From NCBI GenBank assembly GCA_009779845.1, contig WRBE01000020.1, forward strand, positions 1 to 41,673: 41,673 nt of DNA, given 5' to 3'. Both the position numbers and the translations under genes were made by a program. Positions 40,201 through 41,673 of the stretch are shown here, piece by piece; within the stretch, counting starts at the first letter, position 1, and each line of letters begins with the position of its first letter. The DNA comes from Oscillospiraceae bacterium (GTDB taxonomy: Bacteria > Bacillota > Clostridia > Oscillospirales > Oscillospiraceae). Under the pieces are notes generated by a model that saw only the letters and a program-made list of their open reading frames with translations, made no database searches and was not told where the DNA came from.

Positions 40201-41673
40201 AGCATGGCATGGCACAATGCTAACATTATGGTCACAGTAAATGCCCTAAATCCGGCGGCACGCAACTGGTTAAATGACAACCAAATTCCATTTGTCATCA
40301 TGGGCAACAGTGCAAGCAACTTTGATGCGTTCTTCGGCCCCGGAGCTGTAGCGGACAATATCGCAAACAACCGGGAAGGTATCTTCCGTGGCGGCTTCTC
40401 TGCCACCAACGCCCTCACAGCCCATTGGGATAGAAATAATCTGGTACACTCATGGACAGCCAGAGCATATACGGCAATCCCGGACGGTACCGTGCCGCTC
40501 ATCCATACTGACGCGGGCGCATGGGAGGATGTGTTCTTAGGCGGTTGGTTTAACGGCGTGGCCAACCAAAACAACGCAACCGGCAGAATCTTGGCCTTTA
40601 CCGGCACCACAGAAGCGGGCACACCCGGCACCCTCTTTGGCACGAATATCACCCGCTTTGCCCATATTCAAAAATATTACGGTATGCTTGGCACAGCGAT
40701 TTTGATGCACACAGCGGGTATTCCGACGGATGTGAGCCGTCCGTATGCATTGGCAGACACCGCTATTGCAGCAGACGGACTGGAAGTCACACTCAATTAC
40801 TTCGCATCAGAAGTGACAGGTAACACAGCGACAGTGACAGAGCGTTGGGTGAACGTGTCTCCGGTTCACCACATTCCACCCTTCAACGCAGCGACAGCGG
40901 CGGCGGATGGTTGGGTGCTCTACACCGGCCCAATCACCATCGACCCAGCGGTTGAGATTGTACATTGGTATGTCGTGAATAGCGAAGATGCAACGCATCA
41001 AGGGTATTTTAACTTTGGTGTGCATGTGGAGGTGGAAGCACCTGTTTACCATGCAGTTACCTTTGGTACCCATACAGTCTATGTCCGTCACGGATATAGC
41101 ATTGACCCAGATCAGGTGCCTATGTATCCTGACATTTATCCTCCTTTCTTCGGCTGGTCTCTGACACCGGGTGGCGATGTGATTACAGACTGGTCTGCTA
41201 TTATCGTGACCGGCCCCATGACGTTCTATGCTGTTTTTGGATCGACACAATACGAATACCATGCAGTTACCTTCTCTGGTCATATGACAATCTATGTCCG
41301 TCACGGATATAGTATTGACCCAGAACAGGTGCCGGAAAGTACCGCCTTGCGTGGCTGGGCCTTGACACCGGATGGCGATGTGATTACAGATTGGTCTACC
41401 ATTATCGTGACCGGCCCCATGACGTTATATCCCATACCGTATACTCCACCAGAGCCACAACCCGAGTTCCACCCAGCGTACATGTTCGGCGACCCAACCG
41501 GCAACTTCCTGCCCAGCGCCAACATCACCCGCGCCCAAGTAGCGGCGATTCTGGCCCGGACGATGATAGACGGCTTTGTGGACGATGCGTTACCGGAAGG
41601 TATGGACAGCTTTGATGCCTTTAACGACGTGAATGAAGACAACTGGTTCTACTACTACGTAGCATGGGCCTAT
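37282..41673 (+). CDS. Secreted M14 zinc carboxypeptidase with SLH anchor (3' end beyond window)
   Basis: The first 1464 codons are present, open to the window edge. A signal peptide (KKIASSVLALLLMLALVLQP, cut near residues 30-35) is followed by about 350 residues I do not recognise. The M14 domain has HPDE (zinc ligands His410 and Glu413), NPDGREGL, GFDMNRDG, LDLHGH (His537, third ligand) and FTLEIP (catalytic Glu618). A region of about 600 residues of unknown type follows. Two tandem 70-residue repeats (about 1256-1325 and 1326-1387) resemble bacterial InlB/Flg_new-type beta repeats. An SLH domain starts near 1397 (FGDPTGNFLPSANITRAQVA). The enzyme should be tethered to the cell wall and trim peptides outside the cell. 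AAAGGAAG lies about 10 nt upstream of the ATG. Confidence 0.92.
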   Translation, partial: MDTKKIASSVLALLLMLALVLQPLALAVPADATYAEETTAPVEEMEVAGTVIFQEEFETSDGEIPTPAYDDGENSDRDTEPTCYDLPLMVDMVETPSPRRAARSVGGSGIPHLYAQQGVVRSSGEATGAAMRIDRVRVLDGGENQARWRDQVGAGHSVYQGDSGNWYTTSRAAALDDRRVFYFHIDVPATFVAEALADPATFANRASVTYGGVALTVWRSGNTSFTGNADLIELASRTVIEHDDGSATLEVGLQFNTPYAAGAGVNAPGNADGGWRNFGQGGFPLGLRPLLGTFDVGIRFNNIEIGSMPLRLNLYDDFMQWYEIDQWAQDLQAEAGENKSINGRHVDVNVIGHSLMGRPIWNVAIAADQAAVDHYLNVTLPLMRDDPDELRRQIEAGVHHRMAIYMTNIHPDEVSGVCSQLVVVEQLIHNDEIFFEYATETETIWETWRTGSNNNHNRVQRTSTDTNRVVMPVADVLDDFIILFCPTNNPDGREGLRRVNAYGFDMNRDGSSQVHPENRYMITEILRWSPIIQLDLHGHVAALLIEPCTAPHNPNYEYDLMRPMMVRLADAMGHAAIAGPYNRFMIPAVHRQEGWDDAGPLYLPVFMSHFGILGFTLEIPHANQESADANLAMIYAAINYASREHNFNEIVSNKLTQMHRGVNNIDARESVDPYFVDTSTFAQLTDAEVADGDPRTGSRPTGYLGRPRIHAPAHPQACEDGYLDFFPDWWVIPADEVLQYNRTEAYRGVENLIRQQIHVDRLTAPVTHDGVTYPAGTFVVDMRQSFRGAANTLLGYGYDASFSSTIYAGVLSAHPTTRGFAATPLWAENLFTDYLAPLPGFTVPATVLASGDSEYLVIRNKAQDTILVVNDLLRAGVDVWMLTEFAQGGRVGDFVVARTDLTGHSALEGRRIDTTGYLNEVPATAGALVQPNVAVQNAGLGAGQGTTQVTRYIVNHMLGFDMVTIEAAENVIDSMAWHNANIMVTVNALNPAARNWLNDNQIPFVIMGNSASNFDAFFGPGAVADNIANNREGIFRGGFSATNALTAHWDRNNLVHSWTARAYTAIPDGTVPLIHTDAGAWEDVFLGGWFNGVANQNNATGRILAFTGTTEAGTPGTLFGTNITRFAHIQKYYGMLGTAILMHTAGIPTDVSRPYALADTAIAADGLEVTLNYFASEVTGNTATVTERWVNVSPVHHIPPFNAATAAADGWVLYTGPITIDPAVEIVHWYVVNSEDATHQGYFNFGVHVEVEAPVYHAVTFGTHTVYVRHGYSIDPDQVPMYPDIYPPFFGWSLTPGGDVITDWSAIIVTGPMTFYAVFGSTQYEYHAVTFSGHMTIYVRHGYSIDPEQVPESTALRGWALTPDGDVITDWSTIIVTGPMTLYPIPYTPPEPQPEFHPAYMFGDPTGNFLPSANITRAQVAAILARTMIDGFVDDALPEGMDSFDAFNDVNEDNWFYYYVAWAY
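41047..41440 (+). repeat. Tandem 210-bp coding repeats in the M14 peptidase
   Basis: TACCATGCAGTTACCTT starts at 41047 and again at 41257, a period of 210 bp (70 codons). Long blocks such as TATGTCCGTCACGGATATAG and the ATTATCGTGACCGGCCCCAT block are near-identical, which points to recent duplication or gene conversion. Confidence 0.85.

Noticed and set aside
39780-40652. Minus-strand 290-codon frame inside the M14 peptidase gene
   Set aside because: It is antisense to a strongly supported coding frame with domains on both sides; it has no Shine-Dalgarno sequence.
1-41673. CRISPR arrays, tRNAs, integrases or transposases
   Set aside because: No regularly spaced repeats, tRNA cloverleaf signatures or recombinase motifs were recognised on reading both strands.

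Overview
The window reads as a chromosomal segment of an anaerobic member of the Bacillota, most likely class Clostridia. The evidence is strong GGAGG-type ribosome binding sites, RbgA next to L19, an L10 leader, type A RNase P RNA, a eukaryote-like IleRS, PTS enzymes, a selenium-dependent molybdenum hydroxylase operon, an SLH-anchored exoprotein, and no respiratory genes. I would not name a genus. The GC content is moderate, with clearly A/T-richer islands at about 1.75-2.07 kb and 27.0-29.2 kb.

Layout. 1-5.3 kb (minus strand): a dispersed repeat, rplS-rbgA, a small orphan gene, a Ca2+/Mn2+-type P-ATPase behind a yybP-ykoY (manganese) riboswitch, and a small unknown protein. 5.4-10.05 kb (plus): a tightly overlapping yqeB-yqeC-mocA-xdh operon for a selenium-dependent molybdenum hydroxylase; it converges on ileS (minus) at a shared terminator. 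13.3-18.4 kb (minus): a VOC protein, ptsI-ptsH, an Rrf2 regulator, and an ArsR-DegV fusion. 18.4-21.3 kb (minus): RNase P RNA and a two-gene ABC exporter. 21.4-25.9 kb (plus): carA-carB. 25.9-26.9 kb: small genes including an XRE regulator. 26.94-29.47 kb: an A/T-rich type II restriction-modification island. 29.5-30.6 kb (minus): rplJ-rplL with the L10 leader. 30.7-34.8 kb (minus): a five-gene ABC exporter/two-component operon laid out like LnrLMN-LnrJK. 34.9-35.4 kb: a second copy of the dispersed repeat. 35.5-41.67 kb: a conserved-looking secreted protein, a His-rich lipoprotein, and the first 1464 codons of a secreted M14 metallopeptidase with an SLH domain that runs off the window.

Most notable observations. 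(1) The restriction-modification island lies between two exact 15-nt complementary arms that together would form one perfect terminator hairpin with a CATA loop, and it is bracketed by a 5-bp direct repeat. It looks inserted into the loop of the former rplL terminator. (2) CarA has lost its glutaminase catalytic residues (Cys to Ser, and the HPE segment is gone), while carB looks complete, which predicts an ammonia-dependent carbamoyl phosphate synthase. (3) ArsR and DegV are fused in frame, and the linker codons still spell the Shine-Dalgarno sequence of the DegV part. (4) A His-rich lipoprotein is divergent from a very large surface zinc carboxypeptidase.

Functionally the segment combines translation housekeeping, sugar uptake, purine-type hydroxylation, pyrimidine/arginine precursor synthesis, metal homeostasis, two exporters and surface proteolysis. 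I found no CRISPR array, tRNA, transposase or integrase.
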